From NCBI RefSeq assembly GCF_003351745.1, contig NZ_CP031222.1, forward strand, positions 1,284,207 through 1,348,206: a stretch of 64,000 nucleotides of DNA, given 5' to 3'. The notes below the pieces were generated by a model. The model saw nothing but the letters and a program-made list of their open reading frames with translations. It did not search any database and was not told the DNA's origin. This document shows positions 38,037 through 46,829 of the stretch, one piece after another. The DNA is from Aquirhabdus parva. GTDB taxonomy: Bacteria > Pseudomonadota > Gammaproteobacteria > Pseudomonadales > Moraxellaceae. The position numbers were made by a program, and so were the translations under genes. Within the stretch, counting starts at the first letter, position 1. Every line of letters begins with the position of its first letter.

Positions 38037-38954
38037 ATGATGAGTAAAAACGAGTTGGATTTGACGCGGCCTTTGGTTTTGGATTTTGATCATGCCGTGG
38101 GTCCATTTACTGATGAAAATCGTATCGATTTATTCGACTGGCAAGAGCGTGTTCGCTTTGGATGTGGTCTTTCGACGTTTAGCCAATTGAGTGAGTACCT
38201 TGATCATCAACTACCAGAAGCCTATGGTACGGTATTTATGGGGAGTGGGGATTATCATCACGTCACCTTAGCGCTACTTGAGCGATTGAGAGGTGTCTAT
38301 TCCAAAGCTGATCCCATTGATGTGGTTGTCTTTGATAATCATCCAGATAATATGCGTTTTCCTTTTGGCGTGCATTGCGGTTCTTGGGTCAAGCATGTCG
38401 CAAAGCTGCCCTTTGTTCAGCATATCCATGTGATTGGAATTACGTCATCAGATATTGGTGCTGCACATGCATGGGAGAACTATTTAGCGCCGCTTTATCA
38501 GCATAAGGTCAGTTATTGGTGTCTGGATGTGGAGGTGAGTTGGGCAAAATATGTCGGTCTGGCGCATGCCTTTCATCGGTTTGAAAGTGCGGATGCATTG
38601 GTTAAAGCGTTTATCTCACATCATAATGCACGCGCTGATTCTTCGCGTCCGATTTATCTCAGCATTGATAAAGATGTGTTTGCACCAGAAGTCGCTCAAA
38701 CAAACTGGGATCAGGGTGTTTTACTGGAAGCGCATGTCATGCGGATTATTGCGGCGCTGGAGGGAAACATCATTGGTAGTGATGTGACAGGTGAGATTTC
38801 ATCATGGCAGTATACAACCTGGTGGAAGCGCTGGATGAGTTCGATGGATGGTCAAGAGCTTCCAGAGTTAGCAGATGTCCAGCGCCGGCAATTGCAGCAT
38901 CATGCCTTAAATGACCGCTTGCAGGTAGCCTTGAGCAAGGCTACTCGGGTCTAA
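38037..38954 (+). CDS. Arginase/ureohydrolase-fold metalloenzyme
   Basis: A 305-residue divergent member of the ureohydrolase (arginase/agmatinase) superfamily. All six manganese ligands have counterparts: His74 in GSGDYHHVT, Asp100, His102 and Asp104 in VVFDNHPDNM (the DxHxD motif) and Asp211 and Asp213 in YLSIDKDVF (the SxDxD motif). The C-terminal IIGSDVTGE matches the conserved Glu region of the family. It is not a standard arginase or agmatinase sequence, so the substrate (a guanidino or formimino compound, or an amide as in deacetylase relatives) is open. Last gene of the plus-strand trio, convergent with the exporter operon with only 12 bases between. Confidence 0.8.
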   Translation: MMSKNELDLTRPLVLDFDHAVGPFTDENRIDLFDWQERVRFGCGLSTFSQLSEYLDHQLPEAYGTVFMGSGDYHHVTLALLERLRGVYSKADPIDVVVFDNHPDNMRFPFGVHCGSWVKHVAKLPFVQHIHVIGITSSDIGAAHAWENYLAPLYQHKVSYWCLDVEVSWAKYVGLAHAFHRFESADALVKAFISHHNARADSSRPIYLSIDKDVFAPEVAQTNWDQGVLLEAHVMRIIAALEGNIIGSDVTGEISSWQYTTWWKRWMSSMDGQELPELADVQRRQLQHHALNDRLQVALSKATRV

Positions 38955-38966
38955 TCATGGGGTTAA

Positions 38967-39371
38967 TCAGTTGACCTTGATGGGGTCTACTTGATGATCT
39001 TCATTTTTAGACTCGCTAACAGCAAGGCAAACAATTCCACATAGAATAAGTCCTGCTCCCGCTAGCTGTACAAGACTTAAATGCTCGTTGAATAGCCAAT
39101 GCGAACAAAACATAACGCTGATGACATCCAAATGGGACGCTGCAAAGGCCGGACCAATGGGTGCCTTCTTGAGTAATGTCAGCCACATGAAAAACGCCCC
39201 TAAATAACCGATCAAGGCAATGTATATCCACGGTTGACTGAGGATTCTTAGTAGCCACTCAGTGCTTGCGACAAGAGGAAGGGCATGAATAGCAGTATAT
39301 TTTAAGCCGAGCTGGGCCAAGGTATCGAATCCCATCAGCAACAAGAATCCAATCACATAAAAACGTTTCAT
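38967..39371 (-). CDS. Small EamA/SMR-type transporter subunit, B
   Basis: A 134-residue inner-membrane protein with four predicted helices (about 5-22, 43-62, 68-90, 95-115), the half-size DMT/EmrE-like layout: GFDTLAQLGLKYTA at helix 1, LKKAPIGPAFAASHLDVISVMFCSHWLFNEHLS and LAGAGLILCGIVCLAV. Starts at MKRFYV (39371), overlapping the stop of its partner by four bases (ATGA), so the two probably work as a heteromer like MdtIJ, EbrAB or ArnEF. Substrate unknown. Last gene of the eight-gene minus-strand operon. Confidence 0.78.
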   Translation of the reverse strand: MKRFYVIGFLLLMGFDTLAQLGLKYTAIHALPLVASTEWLLRILSQPWIYIALIGYLGAFFMWLTLLKKAPIGPAFAASHLDVISVMFCSHWLFNEHLSLVQLAGAGLILCGIVCLAVSESKNEDHQVDPIKVN

Positions 39372-39730
39372 GACGCAAGCCCCACTAGAGCCACGCCGCA
39401 AGTGACCAGCAATACGCCGATCACACGCATTGGTGTCAAATGCTCGGTAAAGAAATAACGCCCTGCCAAGAGGATCACGACAATATTGATAGATCCGAGC
39501 AATACGCCTTGTGAAAGCGGGACTAGAGATAAAAATGCAATCCAGACAACGAATTCAATCACATAGCAGAGGATACCAAACCAAAGCCAAGGTTGTTGAA
39601 AGACGGTCATCCAATAGTGTCGACCAACAGCCTCTGAGTGGGGTTGGCGTGCAGCGGCTTTAAAGGATAACTGTCCTGTGGTGTCGAGAATGATGTTACT
39701 AAGCCAGAGTACAAGGGTGAGATAGCTCAT
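39368..39730 (-). CDS. Small EamA/SMR-type transporter subunit, A
   Basis: A 120-residue four-helix inner-membrane protein, partner of the downstream subunit: LWLSNIILDTTGQLSFKAA, GILCYVIEFVVWIAFLSLVPLSQGVLLGSINIVVILLAGRYFFTEHLTPMRVIGVLLVTCGVALVG. The pattern 'V.L.....S....I..LG...F.E.L' is typical of EamA/SMR halves. It overlaps the upstream alpha/beta hydrolase and the downstream subunit by four bases each, so all three are translated in step. Confidence 0.78.
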   Translation of the reverse strand: MSYLTLVLWLSNIILDTTGQLSFKAAARQPHSEAVGRHYWMTVFQQPWLWFGILCYVIEFVVWIAFLSLVPLSQGVLLGSINIVVILLAGRYFFTEHLTPMRVIGVLLVTCGVALVGLAS

Positions 39731-40593
39731 GCGGCAACCTGATCAGGATTGACTTGAACAGACTTTTCTGCAATCGCTTTAAAGTACGTCACGCTATGAT
39801 CAATGACTTTTTTATATTCACGATCAATGGTGATGAGATGGTAGCTATCTTCGAGTAGCACGAGTTGGCTTTCCGCACTAATTTTTTTCTGGACCAGAAG
39901 AGAGTTACTGACGTTCGCAACATCGTCTTCGCTGGCATGGATTAATAAGCAGGGCGCTGTAACATTAGGGAGCTGATGACGGACTAACGCAGACAATTTG
40001 AGCATTTCTGCCAATGCAGGGTAAGGATTACCAGCGAGTCCTGCTGCTGCACTATCGCCACTAAACATACTGGCAGCAACACGTGCACGGAGACGTTCAT
40101 CCTTCAGACCATAAGGAGGTTGTTCGATGAAAATACCGTTCTGAAATACATTAAATTTTTTAAACCAAATCAATAAAAAATTGAGATAGCGTGCATAACG
40201 GGGGATACTCCAGCCATCATAACGGAATGTTGGGCCATAAACGCCTACGCCCGCAATCAGCTTAGGCTGATCTGCAGCCAGTTTTAACGCAAGAAGCGCA
40301 CCCATGGATAAGCCTGCTACAAAGACATGGTCAACCTTCTCTTTCAGTTGCTTGGCTGCTACTTCTACACTGGCATACCAATCCTGCCATGAGGTTTGAT
40401 TTAAATCTGCCACATCACCGCAGTGACCAGCCAGTTGCATGCCGTACACGGTAAAGCCTGCTCGATTCAATCCTTTGCCCACCATTTTCATTTCATTTGG
40501 AGTGCCGGTTAAGCCATGAATAAGGAGTACGCCAATGCGTCCACAATCTTTGAGCGCATGCCCTTCAAAAAAATATTCATTGCTTTGGATCAT
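39727..40593 (-). CDS. Alpha/beta hydrolase, carboxylesterase/monoacylglycerol-lipase-like
   Basis: A 288-residue cytoplasmic serine hydrolase: IGVLLIHGLTGTPNEM (oxyanion HG), FVAGLSMGALLALKLA (nucleophile Ser in GLSMG), acid in LLIHASEDDVANV and His in LLEDSYHLITIDRE. The lid region (KFNVFQNGIFIEQPPYGLKDERLRAR) resembles the bacterial monoglyceride lipase/Est30 group acting on short acyl esters. No signal peptide. In this operon it may trim or load an acyl group on the exported product, but that is inference. Confidence 0.82.
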   Translation of the reverse strand: MIQSNEYFFEGHALKDCGRIGVLLIHGLTGTPNEMKMVGKGLNRAGFTVYGMQLAGHCGDVADLNQTSWQDWYASVEVAAKQLKEKVDHVFVAGLSMGALLALKLAADQPKLIAGVGVYGPTFRYDGWSIPRYARYLNFLLIWFKKFNVFQNGIFIEQPPYGLKDERLRARVAASMFSGDSAAAGLAGNPYPALAEMLKLSALVRHQLPNVTAPCLLIHASEDDVANVSNSLLVQKKISAESQLVLLEDSYHLITIDREYKKVIDHSVTYFKAIAEKSVQVNPDQVAA

Positions 40594-40647
40594 ATGGCTT
40601 ACCTAATGTGTTTTGAAAAATATTTGGGTTCATCAGTTTTTTAGCAT

Positions 40648-41433
40648 TCACCCTGATGATGATGCAGTTGATGGGGGCGTTGATTTAGAAGCTTCTGCAG
40701 ACTCAGCTGATAAAATTTCAGGGAGTAATGCAATGGCATCATTAAAATTTTGGATGTGATAGTGGGTGATGCGTTCTTCGCGGCAATAATCGATCAGCTT
40801 GTCTTTCGCAAGGACCAAATCAACGCGATTTGAAACACAAAAGTCGGAGCTTCCATCTCCGATATAAAGAATCCGTTGTGAGGTGAGTTGCGGTGTGATT
40901 TTGACATTGGCAGCACGTGCACATTTGCAATTGCCGCTCGCTTTTAAACACTGGTCATCCGCATAGGGGAATGCCAGAGACCAGCGGTTATCCTGCTCTT
41001 CAATGAGTCGATTGGCAAAAACGGGTAAATGCTCCAAACCATTGCGTTTCAAAATAAATTCAATCGCGGAATCTAAACCATCACTCACAATCTGTGTAGC
41101 GATGCCATAGCGATTTGCTAGTGCGACGAAGTCTTTAAAATTCGGATCAATTTCTATCTCTGCGAGCTGTCGATAGAGCGTTTCATGGCTCACATCGAGT
41201 AAGGCAATTTGAGCACCCATGCATTCGCGTGAACCAATTTGACCATCTAGCCAATCTTGCTCTAGGGCTTGCCAGCCCATCATGCCGAAGTTTTCAAGGA
41301 GAACGTCAGTGGTGTCTTCAAGGCTAATCGTGCCATCAAAATCACAAAGAATAATCCATGGGGACACTGTCTTGTCCTGCATGATGGCTTTGCTCAAGTG
41401 GGGATAATTTTTAGGGTTAAATAATTTAGTCAT
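40648..41433 (-). CDS. HAD-superfamily phosphatase (MtnX/PSP-like)
   Basis: A 261-residue HAD phosphatase: IILCDFDGTISLEDTTDVLLENFG (Asp31 nucleophile, Asp33), IVSDGLDSAIEFILKRNGL (Ser) and ILYIGDGSSDFCVSNRVDLVLAKDKLIDYC (metal Asp pair), closest to the MtnX-like subgroup. GNCKCARAANV is a Cys-rich cap stretch that may bind metal. The C-terminal 20 residues are a low-complexity Ser/Ala/Pro tail. It overlaps the adaptor gene upstream by eight bases. Physiological substrate unknown; there is no methionine-salvage neighbourhood. Confidence 0.8.
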   Translation of the reverse strand: MTKLFNPKNYPHLSKAIMQDKTVSPWIILCDFDGTISLEDTTDVLLENFGMMGWQALEQDWLDGQIGSRECMGAQIALLDVSHETLYRQLAEIEIDPNFKDFVALANRYGIATQIVSDGLDSAIEFILKRNGLEHLPVFANRLIEEQDNRWSLAFPYADDQCLKASGNCKCARAANVKITPQLTSQRILYIGDGSSDFCVSNRVDLVLAKDKLIDYCREERITHYHIQNFNDAIALLPEILSAESAEASKSTPPSTASSSG

Positions 41434-42388
41434 AAAATTTCACCAAGACGTTTTGACCGATTAATAAATGCTGTGATTGCAGTTGTTGCTCTGCCGAAGA
41501 GTCCAGAGTGAGTAAACAGACAATGACACGATTATTTTGTTGGATCGCGTCGCTGTTCAGATGTGTTGGTTCGTAGACCTTACCGATCTGCGTCACATGC
41601 GCAGTAATCGGTGTGATCTTTGATGTGGTTGAAGCGCTGTCTGGCAATAAGCCGGCTCTCATGCCTATTTTTATTTTAGGAATAAAACTTTCATTCACTT
41701 CAGCGCGGATAATGATTGGATGTTTAGGCAGGAGTGTGAACGCGACCCTCTGTTCAGCGGTCAATACGCTGCCCGGTTGTACGAATACCTTAATCACTTC
41801 GGCATCCTGCGGAGCTCGAAGTGTGCGTTTTTGTAAAGCATATTCTGCTTCAGCCACTTTCTGCTCTGCGATGTGAGTTGCTGCTAGAGCAACGCTATTT
41901 TCGGCTTGCGCTTGCTGTGCAGCTTGTGTGGCATCATCGGCTTGTTGCTGTTGTGCAATTCCTAATGCAGCAGCTTTTTGCAAGCGTTTGGCTGAAAGTG
42001 CTGTGGCGGGTAAATGAATAGCCTGAGCTGTTTGTTGAGCTTTAGCTTGTTCTAATGCAGCTTGTGCTTGCGAGACAGCAAGGCGATCAGCTTGATTGTC
42101 GAGCTGCGCTAACACCTGTCCGTGCTTGACTATGTCTCCAACATGAACATTGACTTGACTGAATACAGCATTTTCGGGAGCGATGATATCAAGGAGTCCG
42201 CCTTCCACATCAACTTTACCGCGTGCCATCGCCACATAGTCTGTTACAGGCGAAGTTGCGGCTGTGGTGCTGCTGTCTTGATCATGGCAAGCGGTCAATA
42301 TAAACGTGCTTGCGAACACCAACAGTATCGAAGAAGATCGAACAGTTTTTTTGAGTTTAGAGTTTATAGAGTGCAATTTTTTTATCAT
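41426..42388 (-). CDS. Lipoprotein HlyD/AcrA-type periplasmic adaptor
   Basis: A 320-residue membrane-fusion protein. Signal peptide with lipobox ILTAC (residues about 30-34) predicts an inner-membrane lipoprotein. A lipoyl half (GKVDVEGGLLDIIAPENAVFSQVNVHVGDIVKHGQVLAQLDNQADRLAV), an Ala/Gln-rich coiled coil (about 110-190) and the second lipoyl half (RAPQDAEVIKVFVQPGSVLTAEQ) are followed by a beta-barrel. It links the ABC permease/ATPase to the outer-membrane factor encoded in the same operon. DevB-like in context. Overlaps the ATPase gene by four bases. Confidence 0.85.
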   Translation of the reverse strand: MIKKLHSINSKLKKTVRSSSILLVFASTFILTACHDQDSSTTAATSPVTDYVAMARGKVDVEGGLLDIIAPENAVFSQVNVHVGDIVKHGQVLAQLDNQADRLAVSQAQAALEQAKAQQTAQAIHLPATALSAKRLQKAAALGIAQQQQADDATQAAQQAQAENSVALAATHIAEQKVAEAEYALQKRTLRAPQDAEVIKVFVQPGSVLTAEQRVAFTLLPKHPIIIRAEVNESFIPKIKIGMRAGLLPDSASTTSKITPITAHVTQIGKVYEPTHLNSDAIQQNNRVIVCLLTLDSSAEQQLQSQHLLIGQNVLVKFYD

Positions 42389-43164
42389 AAAGACCAGTCC
42401 GGCATGGGGGTCGACGAGGAGTGGTTTTGGAGTTGGTCTACGGTACGCCAGTCGCGATGGATAGCGCCGTCTTCCATTTCAAGTATACGATCCGCATGTT
42501 GAATCAGGCGGTGATCATGACTGACGCACAATACAGTCGCTCCTCTTTGATGGGCGATCCGGCGTAAAATATTAATGACCACTTGTCCGCTTGCCGCATC
42601 AAGTGCACTTGTAGGCTCATCTGCGAATAGAAACTTAGGCTGTTTCGCTAGGGCACGTGCAATCGCGACACGTTGTTTTTCTCCGCCCGAAAGTGCAGAG
42701 GGGCGCTGATGGACCCGATGTCCGAGCCCAACCTCATGTAGCGCTTCAAGCGCACGCGCGCGGCATTGTGCTGGTGTTAAACCTAAATAGCCCAGTGGAA
42801 GTTCTATTTGCTCGCAGGCAGTGAGAGCAGGAAACAGATTAAAACCTTGAAAAATAAAACCCGTATGATGCAGTCTGAAATATTCAAGTTCACGTTTGGT
42901 CGATCTACTGAGCTCTTGATCTAAAGCCCAGGTTTTGCCCTGATCTGGATGTTGTAATCCGCTTAGAATAGACAGCAACGTACTTTTTCCACACCCTGAT
43001 GGCCCTGAAATGAGCGTCAACTCATTAGGAAGAATGGCGAGGGAAAGATTGGAGAGAATTTGGATACTGACCAATCCTGAGGTAAAGGATTTGCTGATCT
43101 TATCTGCGATTAAACTTGGCTTCGCTATAGAGCTAGATGGATGAGTCGGGGATAGGATAGTCAT
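42385..43164 (-). CDS. MacB/LolD/DevA-type ABC transporter ATPase
   Basis: A 259-residue nucleotide-binding subunit: Walker [19 protein letters not shown]-loop [22 protein letters not shown], signature [16 protein letters not shown], Walker [14 protein letters not shown] and the His switch [11 protein letters not shown]. '[18 protein letters not shown]' is typical of the MacB/LolD/DevA branch that serves FtsX-type permeases. Ten bases after the permease gene and overlapping the adaptor gene. Confidence 0.9.
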   Translation of the reverse strand: MTILSPTHPSSSIAKPSLIADKISKSFTSGLVSIQILSNLSLAILPNELTLISGPSGCGKSTLLSILSGLQHPDQGKTWALDQELSRSTKRELEYFRLHHTGFIFQGFNLFPALTACEQIELPLGYLGLTPAQCRARALEALHEVGLGHRVHQRPSALSGGEKQRVAIARALAKQPKFLFADEPTSALDAASGQVVINILRRIAHQRGATVLCVSHDHRLIQHADRILEMEDGAIHRDWRTVDQLQNHSSSTPMPDWSL

Positions 43165-43174
43165 TTTTTTTTTC

Positions 43175-44293
43175 CTATCGCATCAAAATTGCAGGGTCGG
43201 CACGCAGCAAACCTGACATAGCGATCAAACCTGAAACCAATGCGAGTCCCAGTACCAAGCCGATGCAAACCACAGCCACGAGGGGTGTCATTCCAATTGG
43301 AACATCGAATTGTTGTGCCGTTACAAGTAACACGGCGCTAATTACTCCACCTACAATCATGCCGAATCCGCCAATCCACGCCGCTTGTGCAAGAACGACA
43401 CGACGGAGTGCGTTGATGCCAGCCCCCAGAGCGTTGAGCGTTGCGTACTCACGTGCGGAAGAGACTACAACTGCAGTCAGGGCTTGACTGGCTATAACAG
43501 CACCGACTAAAAATACGATTGCAGCTAAAAACAGGACTGCTGCACCTGCGCCAGTGTCCAGCATCCAATAGCGCTGTGAACGCCAAGCAAAATCTTCGGC
43601 GCTCCACAGTTCATAAGGCCCAAACGTTGCGTGATCACTTAAGCGCTGAATTACCGGTGCAATCTGATCTTGGTGAAGCACTCGCGCAATGAGGTATGTC
43701 GTCCCCGAATTGTTCAACATTTGAGCGGTTTGTTCAGAAGCAATGACATTGACCCCACCAAGTGCACGAAGCCCAGCAATAGTGGCAACGACATGAACCT
43801 TTTTGCCATCAATCCATGCATCATCGCCCACCACCACACCTAGCGTATCGATATCGGCGCGATCAACAATAACTGCATTAGGCTCCAATAAACGTTGACG
43901 TAAATCGGGTGGAAGAATGTGATCAAACATCATGCCATTGGACTGTGCATTGATACCTGTTAAATAAATGGAAACACCACCTTGCCCCTGAGCCGCACGC
44001 CAATCACCATCGACCCAGAACACGGGTTCTACCTGAGAGATCTCGGTGTCCATACGCAATAACATTTCAATATCGCGATTAATTGATCGCCCTAAACTGA
44101 CACTTTGGGTACCGGGATATCCAACCCAAATATCAGCTGAGGAAGCATTGACGTAAATGGCGGCACTGCCAAAGATACCCAGGACTAAAGCGGCCTGCAT
44201 AACTAAAAGCACGCCTGCAAAGCCAATGGCTAAAATGGCAGGTACAAAACGAGACCACTCACGGAAAAGTGTTTTACGAGCAAGGGCAACCAT
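43175..44293 (-). CDS. FtsX/DevC-type ABC permease
   Basis: A 372-residue permease with four predicted helices: one near residues 18-45, a large periplasmic domain (about 50-240, containing SADIWVGYPGTQSVSLGRSINRD) and three C-terminal helices (about 247-275, 300-330, 338-362). This is the FtsX/MacB-like (type VII) topology, and the N-terminal 'LARKTLFREWSRFVPAILAIGFAGVLLV' resembles DevC. DevBCA pumps export glycolipids in cyanobacteria; MacB relatives export peptides, toxins or siderophores. Substrate here unknown. Confidence 0.84.
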   Translation of the reverse strand: MVALARKTLFREWSRFVPAILAIGFAGVLLVMQAALVLGIFGSAAIYVNASSADIWVGYPGTQSVSLGRSINRDIEMLLRMDTEISQVEPVFWVDGDWRAAQGQGGVSIYLTGINAQSNGMMFDHILPPDLRQRLLEPNAVIVDRADIDTLGVVVGDDAWIDGKKVHVVATIAGLRALGGVNVIASEQTAQMLNNSGTTYLIARVLHQDQIAPVIQRLSDHATFGPYELWSAEDFAWRSQRYWMLDTGAGAAVLFLAAIVFLVGAVIASQALTAVVVSSAREYATLNALGAGINALRRVVLAQAAWIGGFGMIVGGVISAVLLVTAQQFDVPIGMTPLVAVVCIGLVLGLALVSGLIAMSGLLRADPAILMR

Positions 44294-44295
44294 GT

Positions 44296-45816
44296 TTAGC
44301 CCCCCAGTCTAGATAAGGGAAGGGGGGCATCCTTGCTCAGATTGCTTGATTTACCAAGAGGAGGAGCTGGATCATAGATTGGTGCACCGCCCAATGCTTT
44401 ATACATGGTGATGTATGCCAGAGCATGGTCTTTATTAATTTCTGCCAGTTCGAGTTGGGTCTGCAGTAACGACTGTTGATCATCTAGCATGTCCAGCTTG
44501 CTTGCGAGTCCAAGACTGGTCAGTGATTGCCGCGCTGCCAACACATGTTGTGCGGTATGAGTCATTTTGATTTGTTCAAGTGTGCGTTGCCTTTGTGCAT
44601 TCACACTTGCAATGGAAGACTCGACTTCGTGTACCGCTTCCAGAACCGTTTGGCGATATGAGAATACTGCGGCATTTAATTCAGCACCTTGTGCTTCAGC
44701 TTTTGCCTTACGTTGTCCCCAATCAAAGAGCGGGATATCGATTTCAGGGCCAAACGATCCTACACCATGCACACTGCTGTTATGGAATGAAAACTTTCCA
44801 AGTAGCTGAACTGAATACATATATGACCCTGCGATGCTGATCGATGGATAGCGCTGAGCTTTGGCAACACCGAGTTGTCCTGCAGCTTGAAGGACGGAAG
44901 CTTCTGCTTGCTGAATATCGGGTCGAATACGAATCAAGTCTGCGGGAATACTTTCAATAGAAAAATCTGCAATGACAGGCAGCGTAGTGGGTTGAACCAA
45001 TGTGGGATCGCCTATGTCTCGTCCTTGTAGTAATGCCAATTGTTCGATTGCTTGATCAATTTCCGATTGTTTTTCAAGGCGTAATTTGATTTGATGGGAT
45101 TGATTTGATTGAAGTGCTAATAGTGAGTTACTCGTGCTTAATCCCAGTTCAATACGTTGTTGGCCGAGAGAAATTTGTTGTTGTATTTGATCAATCATTT
45201 GATTGAGGAGGAGTACTTGCTGTTGAGCAGTACGGAGTGCAACCCATGCGCGAACTACCTCTGCGACTAGCGATACTCGAGCCATTTGGGTTTGTGCCTC
45301 TACGCTGACAAGCTCGCTTTGAGCAATTTGTTGTGAAGCTGCTCGTTTTCCAAATAGCCCTAGCTCCCACGTACTATCTACTCCAGCACGAAAGTAGCTT
45401 GTTGTTGCACTGGGTGAGGGTAAGTCATCGGTCCTTAAGTGCAAATCTGGCAGAAATTTATTTGGGCTGTTCTCTGTGAGTATTCTTGCCGCACGGATAT
45501 GCTCGCGTGCTGCTGCTAATGTGAGGTTTTGTTTGAGCGATTGATCAATGAGTACATCTAAATCAGGCGCATGGAATGATTTCCACCATGCATGTAAATC
45601 TGGTGCGGGAAGTTTGGCTTCTGGAATTTGGTGTTGCCAGTGCTCTGGCAAATGTTGGGTTAAATCTGGAGGCGTATTATGGGCACAAGCCGTGAGCAAC
45701 ATAACTGAAAATACAAGTGCTGTGCGTGCAAATAGCGTTGATCCATATCGCTGTCTCAATAACGGCGATTTAGTTTTCACCCGTATCGTGGCGAGCTCAG
45801 AAGGATGTGGATTCAT
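44296..45816 (-). CDS. Outer-membrane factor lipoprotein (NodT/OprM family)
   Basis: A 506-residue TolC-like channel of the NodT/OprM lipoprotein branch: lipobox MLLTACAHN, WWKSFHAPDLDVLIDQSLKQNLTLAAAREHIRAAR, DSTWELGLFGKRAASQQIAQ and FDWGQRKAKAEAQGAELNAAVFSYRQTVLEAVHEVESSI, with coiled-coil repeats. Start at MNPHPSEL; a frame begins seven codons earlier. It has a dedicated partner set (permease 2 bases downstream, ATPase, adaptor), so the tripartite pump is complete in one operon. First gene of the eight-gene operon, divergent from the response regulator. Confidence 0.88.
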   Translation of the reverse strand: MNPHPSELATIRVKTKSPLLRQRYGSTLFARTALVFSVMLLTACAHNTPPDLTQHLPEHWQHQIPEAKLPAPDLHAWWKSFHAPDLDVLIDQSLKQNLTLAAAREHIRAARILTENSPNKFLPDLHLRTDDLPSPSATTSYFRAGVDSTWELGLFGKRAASQQIAQSELVSVEAQTQMARVSLVAEVVRAWVALRTAQQQVLLLNQMIDQIQQQISLGQQRIELGLSTSNSLLALQSNQSHQIKLRLEKQSEIDQAIEQLALLQGRDIGDPTLVQPTTLPVIADFSIESIPADLIRIRPDIQQAEASVLQAAGQLGVAKAQRYPSISIAGSYMYSVQLLGKFSFHNSSVHGVGSFGPEIDIPLFDWGQRKAKAEAQGAELNAAVFSYRQTVLEAVHEVESSIASVNAQRQRTLEQIKMTHTAQHVLAARQSLTSLGLASKLDMLDDQQSLLQTQLELAEINKDHALAYITMYKALGGAPIYDPAPPLGKSSNLSKDAPLPLSRLGG

Positions 45817-46092
45817 GAGTGAATCTTTGCAGCGCAAACTTTAGTAATGATTAAGGAAATGTGGAGATTTGATGAATCTCACTAAATGGTTAGCTATATT
45901 TCATTCATTAAAAAATTTTACTTGCTTCGACATCACAACATAAATTAAGGTCTTAAAAGCGTTGCTTCTTTTGCATCATTTCAATACGACATCATTGTGC
46001 TGAGCATGGCACTATAGATCATGTTTGATAGAGTGGGAAAGCAGTATCATGATGATTTCTAATACGCAAAAAATGTTATGCAGAGAATTCAG
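45817..46092. promoter_or_regulatory. Divergent control region between exporter operon and two-component system
   Basis: 276 bases. Contains the dyad GAGATT-TGATG-AATCTC at 45864-45880, 48 bases before the outer-membrane-factor start, and an AT-rich core with A7/TTTT tracts. As in adeRS-adeABC, this is where the response regulator would be expected to bind, but no clean direct repeat is visible. Confidence 0.45.
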
Positions 46093-46794
46093 ATGACTAA
46101 TCAAGACCAATTAATTCTAATTATTGAAGATGAACCTGAGATTGCTGAGATATTACAAATGTATTTACAGCATGAAGGTTTTAAAACTGAACATGTCAGC
46201 AATGGTCGACATGGCTTGCAATCTTGGCGGCAAATCAATCCAGATCTGATTTTATTAGATATTCGTATACCTGGTCCGGATGGTTTGGATATATTGCAAA
46301 CAATTCGCGGGGTCAGTAATGTCCCTATCATTATGTTGACCGCATTGACTGATGATATTAATAAATTATTAAGCCTACGATTAGGCGCAGATGATTATAT
46401 TGCAAAACCTTTTAATCCTGCGGAGTTGATTGCACGAATCAGGACGGTACTTAGACGCAGTAATAAGTCAGTTGCTACGGATAAGTTATTACGCGTTGGA
46501 CGTTTAACCATTAATCAGGATTCCTATACCGCACTTTTTATCGATGATAAAGGTGCTTCTCAAGAGCTGCCCCTGACATTGACAGAGTTCCGCTTATTAG
46601 TACATTTTGCACAGCAGCCAAAGCGTTGTTTTACACGTTTAGATTTGATTGATGCATGTTTACCAGAGAGCGATGCGTTGGATCGTGTCATTGACTCTCA
46701 TTTAAGCAAGTTACGTCGAAAACTCAGCGATGTCGGTGGCTCTGACCTGATTCAAACTGTGCGGGGTGTTGGCTATCGGTTATTTGCAGAATAA
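46093..46794 (+). CDS. OmpR-family response regulator, AdeR-like
   Basis: A 233-residue two-domain regulator. Receiver: acidic pocket IIEDEPEI, phospho-acceptor Asp56 in DLILLDIRIPGPDG, Thr in MLTALTD, Lys in IAKPFNPAELIARI. C-terminal winged helix: LTLTEFRLLVHFAQQPKRCFTRLDLIDACLPESDALDRVIDSHLSKLRRKL...VRGVGYRLF. The phrase 'LTAL..DI.K...LR.GADD...KPFNP.E.IAR' and 'ESDALDRVIDSHLSKLRRKL' recall AdeR of Acinetobacter (from memory). Start at MTNQDQL behind AGAG; an ATG five codons upstream is possible. Cotranscribed with the kinase and divergent from the exporter operon. Confidence 0.9.
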   Translation: MTNQDQLILIIEDEPEIAEILQMYLQHEGFKTEHVSNGRHGLQSWRQINPDLILLDIRIPGPDGLDILQTIRGVSNVPIIMLTALTDDINKLLSLRLGADDYIAKPFNPAELIARIRTVLRRSNKSVATDKLLRVGRLTINQDSYTALFIDDKGASQELPLTLTEFRLLVHFAQQPKRCFTRLDLIDACLPESDALDRVIDSHLSKLRRKLSDVGGSDLIQTVRGVGYRLFAE

Positions 46795-46829
46795 CCAGAT
46801 TAAAAAATGATGAGAAGGTAGTGTTTGCC

